From: DATILL01 sp035476575
GTDB taxonomy: Bacteria; Actinomycetota; Actinomycetes; Mycobacteriales; JACQDL01
Assembly (NCBI GenBank): GCA_035476575.1
Contig: DATILL010000042.1
Location: forward strand, 1-31,437
DNA: 31,437 bases
Direction of reading: 5' to 3'
A program made the translations under genes and the position numbers. Every line of letters starts with the position of its first letter. The stretch's first letter is position 1. Below the pieces are notes generated by a model. It saw only the letters and a list, made by a program, of their open reading frames with translations, was not told the DNA's origin and did not search any database. Shown here piece after piece: positions 1 through 8,248 of this stretch.

Positions 1-1
1 G

Positions 2-805
2 GCCACCGAGATGGTCGGCCGGGCACTGGCGGAGACCGGCCTCGGGCCGGTCGACGTGCTCGGCGTCGGGCTCGGCCTGCCGGCGCCGATCGACCAGCTC
101 ACCGGCCGGGTGAGCGCGCCGACCATCCTGCCGGAGTGGGCGGCAATCCACCCCGGCCCGGAGCTTGCCGACCGGCTCGGGCGGCCGGTGCTGGTGGACA
201 ACGACGCCAATCTCGGCGCCCTCGCCGAGCACCTCTGGGGCGCCGGCCGCGGCATCTCCACGATGGCGTACGTCAAGGCCGCGACCGGCATCGGCAGCGG
301 GCTGATCCTGGACGGCCGGCTGTTCCGCGGCGCGGCCGGCACGTCCGGCGAGCTCGGGCACATCACGCTGGACGAGCACGGCGACGTGTGCCGGTGCGGC
401 AACCGCGGCTGCCTGGACCTGGTGGCGGGCGGCAACGCGCTGGTCGCGATGCTGCGGCGCACCCACCCGGAGGTGGCCGGCCTGGCCCAGCTCATCGCGC
501 TGGCCCGCGAGGGCGACGGCGCCTGCCGGCGGATCGTGGCCGACGCCGGTACGCACGTCGGCGTGGCGCTGGGCAGCCTGGTCAACCTGGTCAACCCGGA
601 ACGGGTGGTGATCGGCGGCGAGCTCGGCCGGGCCGGCGAGATCCTGCTGGAGCCGATCCGGTCGGCGCTGCGCCGGGTCGCCATCCCGCCCGCGGTGGCC
701 GCCGTCCAGGTGGTGGCCGGCGAGCTCGGCGACCGTTCCGAGGTGCTCGGCGCGGTCGCCGTCGTGCTCCGTGAGCCGCACCGGCTCACCGGCCGGACGC
801 CGTAG
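2..805 (+). CDS. ROK-family protein (sugar kinase or NagC-type repressor), 5' end missing
   Basis: The reading frame is open to the left edge, so the N-terminus is lost and a DNA-binding domain cannot be ruled in or out. The visible part is the C-terminal two thirds of the ROK fold. It contains VDNDANLGALAE, the sugar-site motif GELGHITLD and directly after it the zinc-binding CRCGNRGCLD. NLVNPERVVIGGEL and a C-terminal GDRSEVLGA follow, as is usual in ROK proteins. ROK members are either glucokinases/N-acetyl-sugar kinases or repressors with an N-terminal winged helix. The missing N-terminus is what separates the two, so the role stays open. The frame ends at TAG, 803-805. Confidence 0.85.
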   Translation, partial: ATEMVGRALAETGLGPVDVLGVGLGLPAPIDQLTGRVSAPTILPEWAAIHPGPELADRLGRPVLVDNDANLGALAEHLWGAGRGISTMAYVKAATGIGSGLILDGRLFRGAAGTSGELGHITLDEHGDVCRCGNRGCLDLVAGGNALVAMLRRTHPEVAGLAQLIALAREGDGACRRIVADAGTHVGVALGSLVNLVNPERVVIGGELGRAGEILLEPIRSALRRVAIPPAVAAVQVVAGELGDRSEVLGAVAVVLREPHRLTGRTP

Positions 806-934
806 CGGGTCCACCTGTCGGGCGGGTCGTTCCCAGGGAGCTCCCAGGAGACACTCAGCGGGAGGCCAGCCGGAGCGGGCACCCTGATCGTGTCGCCAGG
901 GCCCGGCGGCCGCGTACCGAGAGGGAGCACGTCG

Positions 935-1654
935 ATGGTCCAGCCAGGAACCGGCACCCCGGAGGCGCGGCTGCTCGTCGTGGACGACGAGCCGAACATC
1001 GTCGAGCTGCTGTCGGCCAGCCTGCGGTACGCCGGGTTCGAGGTGGCCACCGCGGGCAACGGGCAGGACGCGCTCACCGAGGCGCACCGGTTCCGGCCCG
1101 ACCTGGTGCTGCTGGACGTGATGCTGCCCGACATGGACGGGTTCGCCGTCGTCCGCCGGCTACGCGGCGAGGGCACCCGCACGCCGGTGCTCTTCCTGAC
1201 CGCCCGGGACGCCACCGAGGACAAGGTCACCGGGCTGACCCTCGGCGGGGACGACTACGTGACCAAGCCGTTCAGCCTGGAGGAGGTGGTGGCCCGGATA
1301 CGCGCGGTGCTGCGCCGGCTGCACGGCGGCACCGGCCCTGGCGCCACCCTGACCCGGCGCACCCTCGCCGACGTCGAGCTGAACGAGGACAGCTACGAGG
1401 TGTGGAAGGCCGGCGAGCCGGTCTCGCTGTCGCCGACCGAGCTCAAGCTGCTGCGCTACCTGATGGCCAACGCCGGCCGGGTGCTGTCGAAGACGCAGAT
1501 CCTGGACCACGTCTGGAACTACGACTTCGGCGGCGACACCTCGATCGTGGAGTCCTACGTGTCGTACCTGCGCAAGAAGATCGACACGACCGAGCCACGT
1601 CTGATCCACACTCTGCGTGGCGTCGGCTACACGATGCGGCTGCCCCGCGGGTGA
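935..1654 (+). CDS. OmpR/PhoB-family response regulator
   Basis: A 239-residue two-component regulator. The receiver domain occupies residues 12-125, with acidic pocket D17/D18, phosphoacceptor D61 in LLDVMLPDMDG, T89 and K111 (TKPF). The C-terminal winged helix (about 140-236) has SPTELKLLRYLMANAGRVLS and ends with TLRGVGYTMRLP, typical of OmpR-type DNA-binding domains. The ATG at 935 is preferred because GAGGGAG lies 8 nt upstream (921-927); an in-frame GTG at 890 would add 15 residues before the domain without a comparable ribosome site. The gene is followed after 24 bp by a histidine kinase on the same strand, and the two should form one operon and one phosphorelay. The stimulus cannot be read from the sequence. 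Confidence 0.95.
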   Translation: MVQPGTGTPEARLLVVDDEPNIVELLSASLRYAGFEVATAGNGQDALTEAHRFRPDLVLLDVMLPDMDGFAVVRRLRGEGTRTPVLFLTARDATEDKVTGLTLGGDDYVTKPFSLEEVVARIRAVLRRLHGGTGPGATLTRRTLADVELNEDSYEVWKAGEPVSLSPTELKLLRYLMANAGRVLSKTQILDHVWNYDFGGDTSIVESYVSYLRKKIDTTEPRLIHTLRGVGYTMRLPRG

Positions 1655-1678
1655 GGGCTCGCAGGTGAGGGAACGACG

Positions 1679-3268
1679 GTGAGAGCCCGGCTGGGCCGGC
1701 TCGGTCGGGCGGTGCGGGCGGTGCGGGCGGTGCGGGCCGCCCCGGCGAACACGCCGCTGCGGGTGAAGCTGGTCGCCGCGCTGCTCGTCCTGGTCGCGCT
1801 GGCCTTGGTGGTGATCGGCTTCGTCGGCACCACCATGCTGCGCGCCCAGCTGCTGAGCCGCGTGGACGCCCAGCTCACCGCGACCACGCACAGCATCGGC
1901 GAACAGCCCAAGCACGGTCACTCACCGCCCACGGGCAGCCAGCCGCCGGACGGTAGCTCCTACCGGCCAACGCTGAACACGGGATTCTTCACCCTGCTCA
2001 CCGACCCGGCCGGCAACCGGATCGGCGGCGGCGACCTGCAGGTGCCAGCCGGCTCGAACCAGAGCGCACCACTGCTGCCGACCCTCACCACCGAGACAGC
2101 AGCCGGGCTCGCCGACCGGGCGCACACCGTGCCGCCAGCCGGGCCGGGCCACTCCTGGCGGGTGCTGGTCACGCCGGCGGACAACGGCGCCGGCACGCTC
2201 ACCGTCGGCTACAGCCTGGAGCAGGTGGACGGCACGGTGAGCCGGCTGGTCTGGGTGGACGTCGTGGTCAGCTTGGCGGTGCTGGTCACGTTCGGCGCGC
2301 TGGGGTACGGCGTGGTGCGCTCCAGCCTGCGCGGCCTGGTCAAGGTGGAGACCACGGCCGAGGCGATCGCGGCCGGCGACCTGACCCGCCGGGTGCCGGA
2401 GCTGTCCGAGCGCACCGAGGTCGGCCGGCTGGCCGCGGCGCTGAACACCATGCTGGCCCAGGTCGAGTCGGCGTTCTCCGCGCAGCGCGTCTCCGAGGCC
2501 GGCGCGCGTGCCTCGGAGGAGCGGATGCGCCGGTTCGTCGCCGACGCCAGCCACGAGCTGCGCACGCCGTTGACCTCGATCCGCGGCTTCGCCGAGCTGT
2601 ACCGGCACGGCGGGGTGCCGGACCACGGCGGCGTCGGCCGGATGATGGACCGGATCGAGAGCGAGGCCACCCGGATGGGCGTGCTGGTCGAGGACCTGCT
2701 GCTGCTCGCCCGGCTGGACCAGCAGCGGCCCCTGGAACGGCGCCCGGTCGACCTGCTCGAGCTGGCCGCCGACGCGGTGCACGACGGCCCGGCGGTAGCG
2801 CCGGGGCACCGGGTCCACCTCGAGGTGGCCGGCTCTGACGACGCGCCGCCGGTGGTGCTCGGCGACGAGGCCCGGCTGCGGCAGGTGATCGCGAACCTGC
2901 TGTCCAACGCCGTCACCCACACCCCGGCCGGGAGCACGGTGACCGTCCGGGTCGGCGTGGCCGGCGCCACGGCCGAGCTGGCCGTGTCCGACGACGGGCC
3001 GGGGCTCGCACCCGAGCACGCGGCGCGGGTGTTCGAGCGGTTCTACCGGGCGGACGCCGCCCGCAGCCGGACCCGCGGCGGCGCCGGTCTCGGGCTGTCC
3101 ATCGTCGCCGCTCTGGTGGCCGCGCACGGCGGCACCGTCATGCTGGACACCGCGCCCGGCGAGGGTGCGACGTTCACCGTCCGGCTTCCCCTGCACCGTG
3201 CCCCCACCCCCGTTCCACCCCCGCATCCCCCGCCCTCTCCCGCCCTCTCCCGGCGATCATTGAGCTAA
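1679..3268 (+). CDS. Sensor histidine kinase, partner of the preceding regulator
   Basis: A 529-residue membrane kinase. TM1 is at about residues 30-53, an extracytoplasmic sensor region at about 54-188 and TM2 at about 190-213. HAMP follows, then the HisKA helix with phosphoacceptor H292 in FVADASHELRTPLTSIRGF. The HATPase domain has an N box (NLLSNAVTHT), DDGPGLA and GGAGLGLSIV. GTG 1679 follows GGTGAGGG. The N-terminus carries a 9-bp tandem repeat (RAVRAVRAVRA). The C-terminus is a proline-rich tail (PVPPPHPPP) after the last beta strand of the ATPase domain. The last four codons and the stop (3254-3268) belong to a copy of the 58-bp palindromic element, so the original 3' end was probably altered by that insertion. 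The kinase core looks intact. Confidence 0.95.
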   Translation: MRARLGRLGRAVRAVRAVRAAPANTPLRVKLVAALLVLVALALVVIGFVGTTMLRAQLLSRVDAQLTATTHSIGEQPKHGHSPPTGSQPPDGSSYRPTLNTGFFTLLTDPAGNRIGGGDLQVPAGSNQSAPLLPTLTTETAAGLADRAHTVPPAGPGHSWRVLVTPADNGAGTLTVGYSLEQVDGTVSRLVWVDVVVSLAVLVTFGALGYGVVRSSLRGLVKVETTAEAIAAGDLTRRVPELSERTEVGRLAAALNTMLAQVESAFSAQRVSEAGARASEERMRRFVADASHELRTPLTSIRGFAELYRHGGVPDHGGVGRMMDRIESEATRMGVLVEDLLLLARLDQQRPLERRPVDLLELAADAVHDGPAVAPGHRVHLEVAGSDDAPPVVLGDEARLRQVIANLLSNAVTHTPAGSTVTVRVGVAGATAELAVSDDGPGLAPEHAARVFERFYRADAARSRTRGGAGLGLSIVAALVAAHGGTVMLDTAPGEGATFTVRLPLHRAPTPVPPPHPPPSPALSRRSLS

Positions 3269-3311
3269 CGGGGCTAAATGATCTTCTACGCCCTCAACAA
3301 CTCGATGATCG
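3254..3311. repeat. 58-bp palindromic element, copy 1 (diverged)
   Basis: First of four 58-bp copies in the window. Its ends are cgatcattgag on the left and caacaactcgatgatcg on the right, an imperfect inverted pair with the left arm decayed. It overlaps the 3' end of the histidine kinase and provides its TAA. The element sits between the convergent ends of the kinase (+) and the TrmA-like gene (-), where an RNA hairpin could also act as a two-way terminator; that role is inference. Confidence 0.8.
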
Positions 3312-3337
3312 CCGGACGGAGGCGGGCCGGATGGCGG

Positions 3338-4669
3338 TCAGCGCTCCAGCAGGGCCACCGCCTCCAGGTGATGGGTCATCGGGAACAGGTCGAACGCGCG
3401 CAGCCCGGCAAGCTGGTAGCCGTGCTCGGCGGCCCGGCGCAGGTCCCTGGCCAGCGCCGCCGGATCGCAGGCGACGTACACCACGGCCCGGGCCCCGAGC
3501 CCGCACACCGCGGCCATGACCTGCTGGCCGGCCCCGGCCCGCGGCGGGTCGAGCACTACCAGGTCTGGCCGGAGGTCCAGCCCGTCCTGGCCCGCCAGCC
3601 CGGCCAGCAGCCGCGGCGTGACCCGAGCGTGGCGGACCGACGCACAGGGGTACCGGGCCAGGTTAGCGGTGGCGTCCCGGACCGCGACCGGGTCTGCCTC
3701 CACGGCGAGCACCCGCCCGGCCTCGCCCACGGCGGTCGCCAGCACCCCGGCGAACAGCCCGGCCCCGGCGTACAGGTCCAGCGCCCGCTCCCCCGGGACG
3801 GGCCGCAGCATCGACCGCACGCAGCCGGCCAGGACGTCGGCCGCGGCCGGGTGGACCTGCCAGAACCCGGTGGCGGAGACCTGCCAGTCCCGCCCGGCGG
3901 CGTGCTCGACCAGCACCGCGGGACCGGTCCGCCGCGGCCTGGCGTGGGCGGCGCGCGGCGTCTCCAGCACCGCCAGCCCGCTGGGCGCCGCGACCACCTC
4001 CACCGTCCCAGCCCCCGGCCAGCGCCGGCCGAGGACACCCGCGGCGCGCACCTCGTCCGTCGTGAGTGGACAGTGGTCGAGCGGTTCGACATCGTGCGAG
4101 CGGTGCCGGCGCAGCCCGAGCCAGCCGTCCTGGGTCGCCGCGAACCTCGCCCTGGTCCGCCAGCCCAGCAACCCGCCGGGCAGCTCCTCCACCTCAACGG
4201 CCAGCGACCTGGAGGCAAGCACGTCGGCCGGCAGGCCGCCCAGCCGGGCCAGCGCCTCGCGCAGCACGGCCGTCTTGAGCGCCCGCTGGGCCGGTCCGCT
4301 CGCGTGCTGGAAATCGCAGCCGCCGCACCGGCCCGGGCCGGCGTGCGCACAGGGTGGCGGCACCCGGTCCGGCGACGCCGCGAGCACCCGGATGGCGTCG
4401 GCCCGGCAGTACGACCCGCCGGTGTCCTCGGTGACCAGGCCCAGCACCCGCTCGCCGGGCAGCGCGTGCCGGACGAAGACCACCCGCCCGCCGGGATCGC
4501 CGACCGGCCGGGCCACGCAGTGCCCGCCGTGCGCCACCGGCCCCACCGCCAGCTCGACCTCACGGCCGAGCCATGGCCCGGGCGGCCGGGCGGGCTTGGC
4601 CGAACCTGCCGAGCCCGGCCCAGGCGAGCCCGGCGCAGGCGAGCCGGACCTGGATACGGGCCGGCTCAT
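3338..4669 (-). CDS. TrmA/RlmD-family RNA uracil-C5 methyltransferase
   Basis: A 443-residue S-adenosylmethionine-dependent enzyme that methylates C5 of uridine in tRNA or rRNA. An N-terminal TRAM-like RNA-binding segment (about 35-85) is followed by the four cysteines expected for the 4Fe-4S cluster: C107, C115, C118 and C200. The SAM site is LDLYAGAGLFAG, the uracil-site motif VVLDPPRAG, and the catalytic nucleophile C401 lies in YVACDPAALARDL; the THHLE near the C-terminus holds the usual general-base Glu. The ATG at 4669 overlaps the TGA of the upstream transporter gene (ATGA), so the two are translationally coupled. A 15-bp tandem repeat makes the first 30 residues a Gly/Pro/Ser linker. 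The order matches Rv2689c of M. tuberculosis. Which uridine is methylated cannot be told. Confidence 0.92.
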   Translation of the reverse strand: MSRPVSRSGSPAPGSPGPGSAGSAKPARPPGPWLGREVELAVGPVAHGGHCVARPVGDPGGRVVFVRHALPGERVLGLVTEDTGGSYCRADAIRVLAASPDRVPPPCAHAGPGRCGGCDFQHASGPAQRALKTAVLREALARLGGLPADVLASRSLAVEVEELPGGLLGWRTRARFAATQDGWLGLRRHRSHDVEPLDHCPLTTDEVRAAGVLGRRWPGAGTVEVVAAPSGLAVLETPRAAHARPRRTGPAVLVEHAAGRDWQVSATGFWQVHPAAADVLAGCVRSMLRPVPGERALDLYAGAGLFAGVLATAVGEAGRVLAVEADPVAVRDATANLARYPCASVRHARVTPRLLAGLAGQDGLDLRPDLVVLDPPRAGAGQQVMAAVCGLGARAVVYVACDPAALARDLRRAAEHGYQLAGLRAFDLFPMTHHLEAVALLER

Positions 4670-6708
4670 TCGCGTTGGTCGCGCGGCCGGCCAGCCTTTG
4701 TCGGCGTGCTGGGCCGGGTCTCCGGCTCCACGCCGCGCCGTACGTCGCCTGCCTGGATCCGGCTGCCGCGGTCCACCGCCCGCTCGGACGACTCGAGCTG
4801 CCACGGCACGTTGGTCACCATCACGCCCGGCATGTACAGCAGCCGGCTCTTCAGCCGCAGCGCGGTCTGGTTGTGCAGGAGCTGCTCCCACCAGCGGCCC
4901 ACGACGTACTCGGGGATGAAGACAGTGACCAGGTCGCGCGGGCTCTCCCGGCGGATCCGCTTGACGTAGGAGAGGATCGGCTTGGTGATCTCCCGGTACG
5001 GCGACTCGATCACGGTCAGCGGCACCGGAAGCCCACGCCGTTCCCAGGCCGCCAGCAGCTCGCGGGTGTCCACGTCGTCGACGTTGACGGTCAGCGCGGT
5101 GAGCGTGTCCGGCCGGGTGGCCCGGGCGTAGGCTAGCGCCCGCAGGGTCGGCTTGTGGACCTGGCTGACCAGCACGACGGCGTGGTTCCGGGCCGGCAGC
5201 AGGTGCAGCTTGTCGGTCGGCACCAGCTCGGCCGCCACCCGGTCGTAGTGCCGCCGGATGCCCCGCATGACGAAGAAGATCAGGACCATCTCCACGATCG
5301 CGATCCATGCGCCGAGCAGGAACTTGGTGATCAGCACGACCACCAGGACCGCGCCGGTCAACGCGAGCCCGAAGGTGTTGATGGCCTGCGAGCGGCGCAT
5401 CCGGCGCCGGGCGGACGGGTCCTTCTCGGTGCGAAGCTGCCGGTTCCAGTGCCGGATCATGCCGGCCTGGCTGCAGGTGAAGGAGACGAACACCCCCACG
5501 ATGTAGAGGTGGATGAGCCGGTTGACGTCGGCGTCGAAGGCCAGGATCAGCACCACCGCGGCACCAGCCAGCAGCACGATGCCGTTGCTGAAGGCCAGCT
5601 TGTCGCCGCGAGTGCGGAGCTGGTGCGGCAGGAGCTTGTCCCTGGCCAGGATCGAGCCGAGCACCGGGAAGCCGTTGAACGCCGTGTTCGCGGCCAGCAC
5701 CAGGATCAGCGCGGTGGTCGCGGCCAGGAAGTAGAAGCCGGGCGTGAAGTTGCTGAACACCGCCTGCCCGACCTGCGCGATCAGCGTCTTCTGGTGGTAG
5801 CCGTCCGGCGCGCCGGCCAGCCGTACCGTGCTGTCGTGTTCGTCGATCACCTTGGCATGCGTGACCAGCGCCAGCGTGATGATGCCGATGATCATGGTCA
5901 CCGCGATCAGGCCGAGCATCAGCAGGGTGGTCGCGGCGTTGCGGCTCTTCGGCCGCCGGAACGCCGGCACGCCGTTGCTGATCGCCTCGACCCCGGTCAG
6001 CGCGGCCGAGCCGGACGAGAACGCGCGCAGCACCAGGAAGGCCATCGCGAGCCCGGTGAAGGAGTGTGTGGTCTGGATCTGGAAATGCGCGCTCTCGGCG
6101 GGCAGGTCAGAGCCGAGCACGTAGCGCCGGAACAGCCCGTACCCGATCATGCCGAGCACCGCGACCATGAACCCGTAGGTGGGGATGGCGAAGGCGCTGC
6201 CCGACTCACGCACCCCGCGCAGGTTCAGCGCGGTGAGCACGACCACCAGCACCACCGCGATCCCCACCCGGTGCGGCTCCAGCGACGGCACCGCCGAGGC
6301 CAGGTTGTCCACGCCGGAGGAGACCGACACGGCGACGGTCAGGGTGTAGTCGACCAGCAGCGCGGCGGCCACCACCATGCCGAAGGTGCGGCCCAGGTTG
6401 GTGGTCGCCACCTCGTAGTCGCCGCCGCCGCTGGGGTAGGCGTGCACGGTCTGCCGGTACGACGCCACGACGGTGAGCATCACCACGGCCACGGCAAGAC
6501 CGACCCACGGCGACAGCGCGTACGCCGACAGCCCCGCGACGGCGAGGGTGGCGAGGATCTCCTCCGGCGCGTACGCCACCGACGACAGCGCGTCGGAGGC
6601 GAACACGGGCAGCGCGATCCGCTTGGGCAGCAGCGTGTCGTGCAGCCGGTCGCTACGCAGCGGGCGGCCGAGGACGAGCCGCTTGGTCAGGTCTGTCAGC
6701 CAGGACAC
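4666..6708 (-). CDS. KimA-type APC-superfamily transporter, probably potassium uptake
   Basis: A 680-residue integral membrane protein with about 12 hydrophobic segments over residues 35-475 and a soluble C-terminal domain of about 180 residues. It shares stretches with Bacillus subtilis KimA (YdaO) as I remember that sequence: SDALSSVAY near the N-terminus, AYP.GGG.Y, LLVDYTLTVAVS, SSGSAALTGVEAISN, LVLAANTAFNGFPVL and LHNQTAL near the C-terminus. KimA is a high-affinity potassium importer. The divergent ceoB/ceoC genes, which encode TrkA-type potassium regulators, support that substrate. Many annotations call this protein an amino-acid permease. GTG 6708 (starting SWLTDLTKRLVLG) is chosen because the homologous part begins there; the frame stays open further upstream. 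Confidence 0.88.
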   Translation of the reverse strand: MSWLTDLTKRLVLGRPLRSDRLHDTLLPKRIALPVFASDALSSVAYAPEEILATLAVAGLSAYALSPWVGLAVAVVMLTVVASYRQTVHAYPSGGGDYEVATTNLGRTFGMVVAAALLVDYTLTVAVSVSSGVDNLASAVPSLEPHRVGIAVVLVVVLTALNLRGVRESGSAFAIPTYGFMVAVLGMIGYGLFRRYVLGSDLPAESAHFQIQTTHSFTGLAMAFLVLRAFSSGSAALTGVEAISNGVPAFRRPKSRNAATTLLMLGLIAVTMIIGIITLALVTHAKVIDEHDSTVRLAGAPDGYHQKTLIAQVGQAVFSNFTPGFYFLAATTALILVLAANTAFNGFPVLGSILARDKLLPHQLRTRGDKLAFSNGIVLLAGAAVVLILAFDADVNRLIHLYIVGVFVSFTCSQAGMIRHWNRQLRTEKDPSARRRMRRSQAINTFGLALTGAVLVVVLITKFLLGAWIAIVEMVLIFFVMRGIRRHYDRVAAELVPTDKLHLLPARNHAVVLVSQVHKPTLRALAYARATRPDTLTALTVNVDDVDTRELLAAWERRGLPVPLTVIESPYREITKPILSYVKRIRRESPRDLVTVFIPEYVVGRWWEQLLHNQTALRLKSRLLYMPGVMVTNVPWQLESSERAVDRGSRIQAGDVRRGVEPETRPSTPTKAGRPRDQRE

Positions 6709-6804
6709 CCGGCCGATCGTACGGTGGCACCGCCGACTGCCATCCAGCATGCCGCCGTGTACCGTGCGACCGGGTCGGGATCGGGACTGTGGAGGCACGA
6801 GGCC
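6709..6804. promoter_or_regulatory. Divergent control region between the KimA-type gene and ceoB
   Basis: A 96-bp gap between two genes transcribed away from each other must contain both promoters. I see a GGAGG ribosome site for ceoB at 6791-6795. I see no confident -10/-35 pair and no riboswitch-like fold. Confidence 0.5.
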
Positions 6805-7470
6805 GTGCACATCGTGATCATGGGCTGCGGCCGGGTGGGGTCGAGCCTGGCACATCGGCTGGAGGATGCCGGCCACTCGGTCGCGATCATCGACCAGAAC
6901 CCGGCGGCGTTCCGCCGGCTCGGGCCGGACTTCGCCGGCACACAGGTGACCGGCCTCGGCTTCGACCGGCAGACGCTGGTTGAGGCGGGAATCGAGCGGG
7001 CCGGCGCGTTCGCCGCGGTGAGCAGCGGGGACAACTCCAACATCATCTCGGCACGAGTGGCCCGGGAGACGTTCGGGGTCGACCATGTGGTGGCCCGGAT
7101 CTACGACCCGAAACGGGCCGCTGTCTACGAGCGGCTGGGGATCCCGACCATCGCCACCGTGCCGTGGGCCACCGGGGAGACGCTGCGCGCGCTGATCGGC
7201 GCCGAGGACGGCGAGGAGTGGCGGGACCCGACCGGTGCGGTGGCGCTGGTGCGGATCGTCGTACATGAGGGCTGGATCGGGCACCGGCTGACCGAGCTGG
7301 AGGCCGCGGTCGGTGCCCGGGTGGCGTTCCTGACCCGGTTCGGCGAGGGCCTCCTGGTCCACGCCGGCACCGTGCTCCAACAGGGCGACACGCTGCACTT
7401 CGTGCTCACCGACGAGGTCGCCGAGCGGGTCCGGTCAGCCGCTGGCCAGCCGCCGGAGGGAGCGTACTGA
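6805..7470 (+). CDS. ceoB: TrkA-type potassium uptake regulator (CeoB-like)
   Basis: A 221-residue protein with an N-terminal RCK/TrkA-N Rossmann domain (residues 1-125; nucleotide motif MGCGRVGSSLA, then the acidic end of beta 2, IIDQNP) and a C-terminal TrkA-C domain (about 140-215). Such subunits bind NAD(H) or ATP/ADP, or a cyclic dinucleotide in TrkA-C, and gate a membrane potassium transporter. GTG 6805 is preceded by GGAGG 9 nt upstream. The next gene overlaps its stop by one base (TGATG), so the pair is coupled. The divergent KimA-like gene and the TrmA-like gene behind it reproduce the ceoB/ceoC neighbourhood of M. tuberculosis, the reason for the symbol. Confidence 0.9.
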   Translation: MHIVIMGCGRVGSSLAHRLEDAGHSVAIIDQNPAAFRRLGPDFAGTQVTGLGFDRQTLVEAGIERAGAFAAVSSGDNSNIISARVARETFGVDHVVARIYDPKRAAVYERLGIPTIATVPWATGETLRALIGAEDGEEWRDPTGAVALVRIVVHEGWIGHRLTELEAAVGARVAFLTRFGEGLLVHAGTVLQQGDTLHFVLTDEVAERVRSAAGQPPEGAY

Positions 7471-8132
7471 TGCGGGTCGCCATCGCCGGGGCCGGCGCGG
7501 TCGGCCGTTCCATCGCCGCCGAGCTGGTCGAGAACGGGCACGATGTGATGCTGCTGGAGCGCGACGAGACCAACATGAAGCGGGAGATCGTGCCGGGCGC
7601 GGAGTGGGTGCTGGCGGACGCCTGCGAGGTGACCAGCATGGAGGAGGCCGGCCTGCAGAACTGCGACGTCGTGGTGGCGGCGACCGGCGACGACAAGGTC
7701 AACCTGGTGGTCTCGCTGCTGGCCAAGACCGAGTTCGCGGTCAACCGGGTGGTGGCCAGGGTCAGCGACCCGCGCAACGAGTGGCTGTTCACCGAGTCGT
7801 GGGGGGTGGACGTCGCGGTGTCCACCCCGCGGGTGCTGGCGGCCCTGGTCGAGGAGGCGGTCTCGGTGGGCGACCTGGTCCGGCTGATGACCTTCCGGCA
7901 GGGCCAGGCCAACCTGGTCGAGCTGACCCTGGCCGAGGACGCGCATGTGGTCGGCCAGCCGGTCCGGGATGTGGCGCTGCCGCGCGATGCGGCCCTGGTG
8001 GCAATCCTGCGCGGCGGCCGGGTCATCGTGCCGACCGCTGACGACCCCCTCGAGGCCGGCGACGAGCTGCTGTTCGTGGCCACGCAGGACGTCGAGACCG
8101 AGATCCGCGACCTGCTCGGCTCGGTCCACTGA
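7470..8132 (+). CDS. ceoC: TrkA-type potassium uptake regulator (CeoC-like)
   Basis: A 220-residue paralogue of the preceding gene, again TrkA-N (nucleotide motif GAGAVGRSIA, then LLERDE) followed by TrkA-C (about 140-218, with GQPVRDVALPRDAALVAILR). ATG 7470 shares its A with the TGA of ceoB. Two consecutive full-length TrkA proteins instead of one double-length subunit is the usual actinobacterial arrangement, and a heteromeric ring is plausible. The gene ends just before a GGT(C/G)ACC array and is convergent with the first gene of the polyketide cluster. Confidence 0.9.
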   Translation: MRVAIAGAGAVGRSIAAELVENGHDVMLLERDETNMKREIVPGAEWVLADACEVTSMEEAGLQNCDVVVAATGDDKVNLVVSLLAKTEFAVNRVVARVSDPRNEWLFTESWGVDVAVSTPRVLAALVEEAVSVGDLVRLMTFRQGQANLVELTLAEDAHVVGQPVRDVALPRDAALVAILRGGRVIVPTADDPLEAGDELLFVATQDVETEIRDLLGSVH

Positions 8133-8146
8133 CCCCACCTCCCGGT

Positions 8147-8226
8147 GTGGTCACCTTTCGGCGCAGTGGTGACCTGTCGTTGCCGCGGGACCCCAAGAGG
8201 TCACCACACGGCGCAGAGGTGACCAC
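8147..8226. repeat. GGT(C/G)ACC array i (4 motifs), left edge of the cluster
   Basis: Four copies of the quasi-palindrome GGTSACC, in the order C, G, C, G at the central base. The two inner copies are flanked by gtggtgacct and aggtcaccac, which can pair as a 10-bp stem. The outer pair (gtggtcacct / aggtgaccac) can do the same, so the whole 80 bp is a nested inverted repeat. It occupies most of the gap between the convergent ends of ceoC and the monooxygenase gene, so a terminator function is possible. Related arrays are at 16815, 24222 and 27218. Confidence 0.85.
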
Positions 8227-8248
8227 ATGAGCTTGGCCCACATACGCG

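Noticed and set aside
5155..6800. Long plus-strand open frame opposite the KimA-type gene
   Set aside because: Composition is His/Arg/Gln-rich, typical of the antisense of a high-GC membrane protein gene; only the part from 6805 (ceoB) is real.
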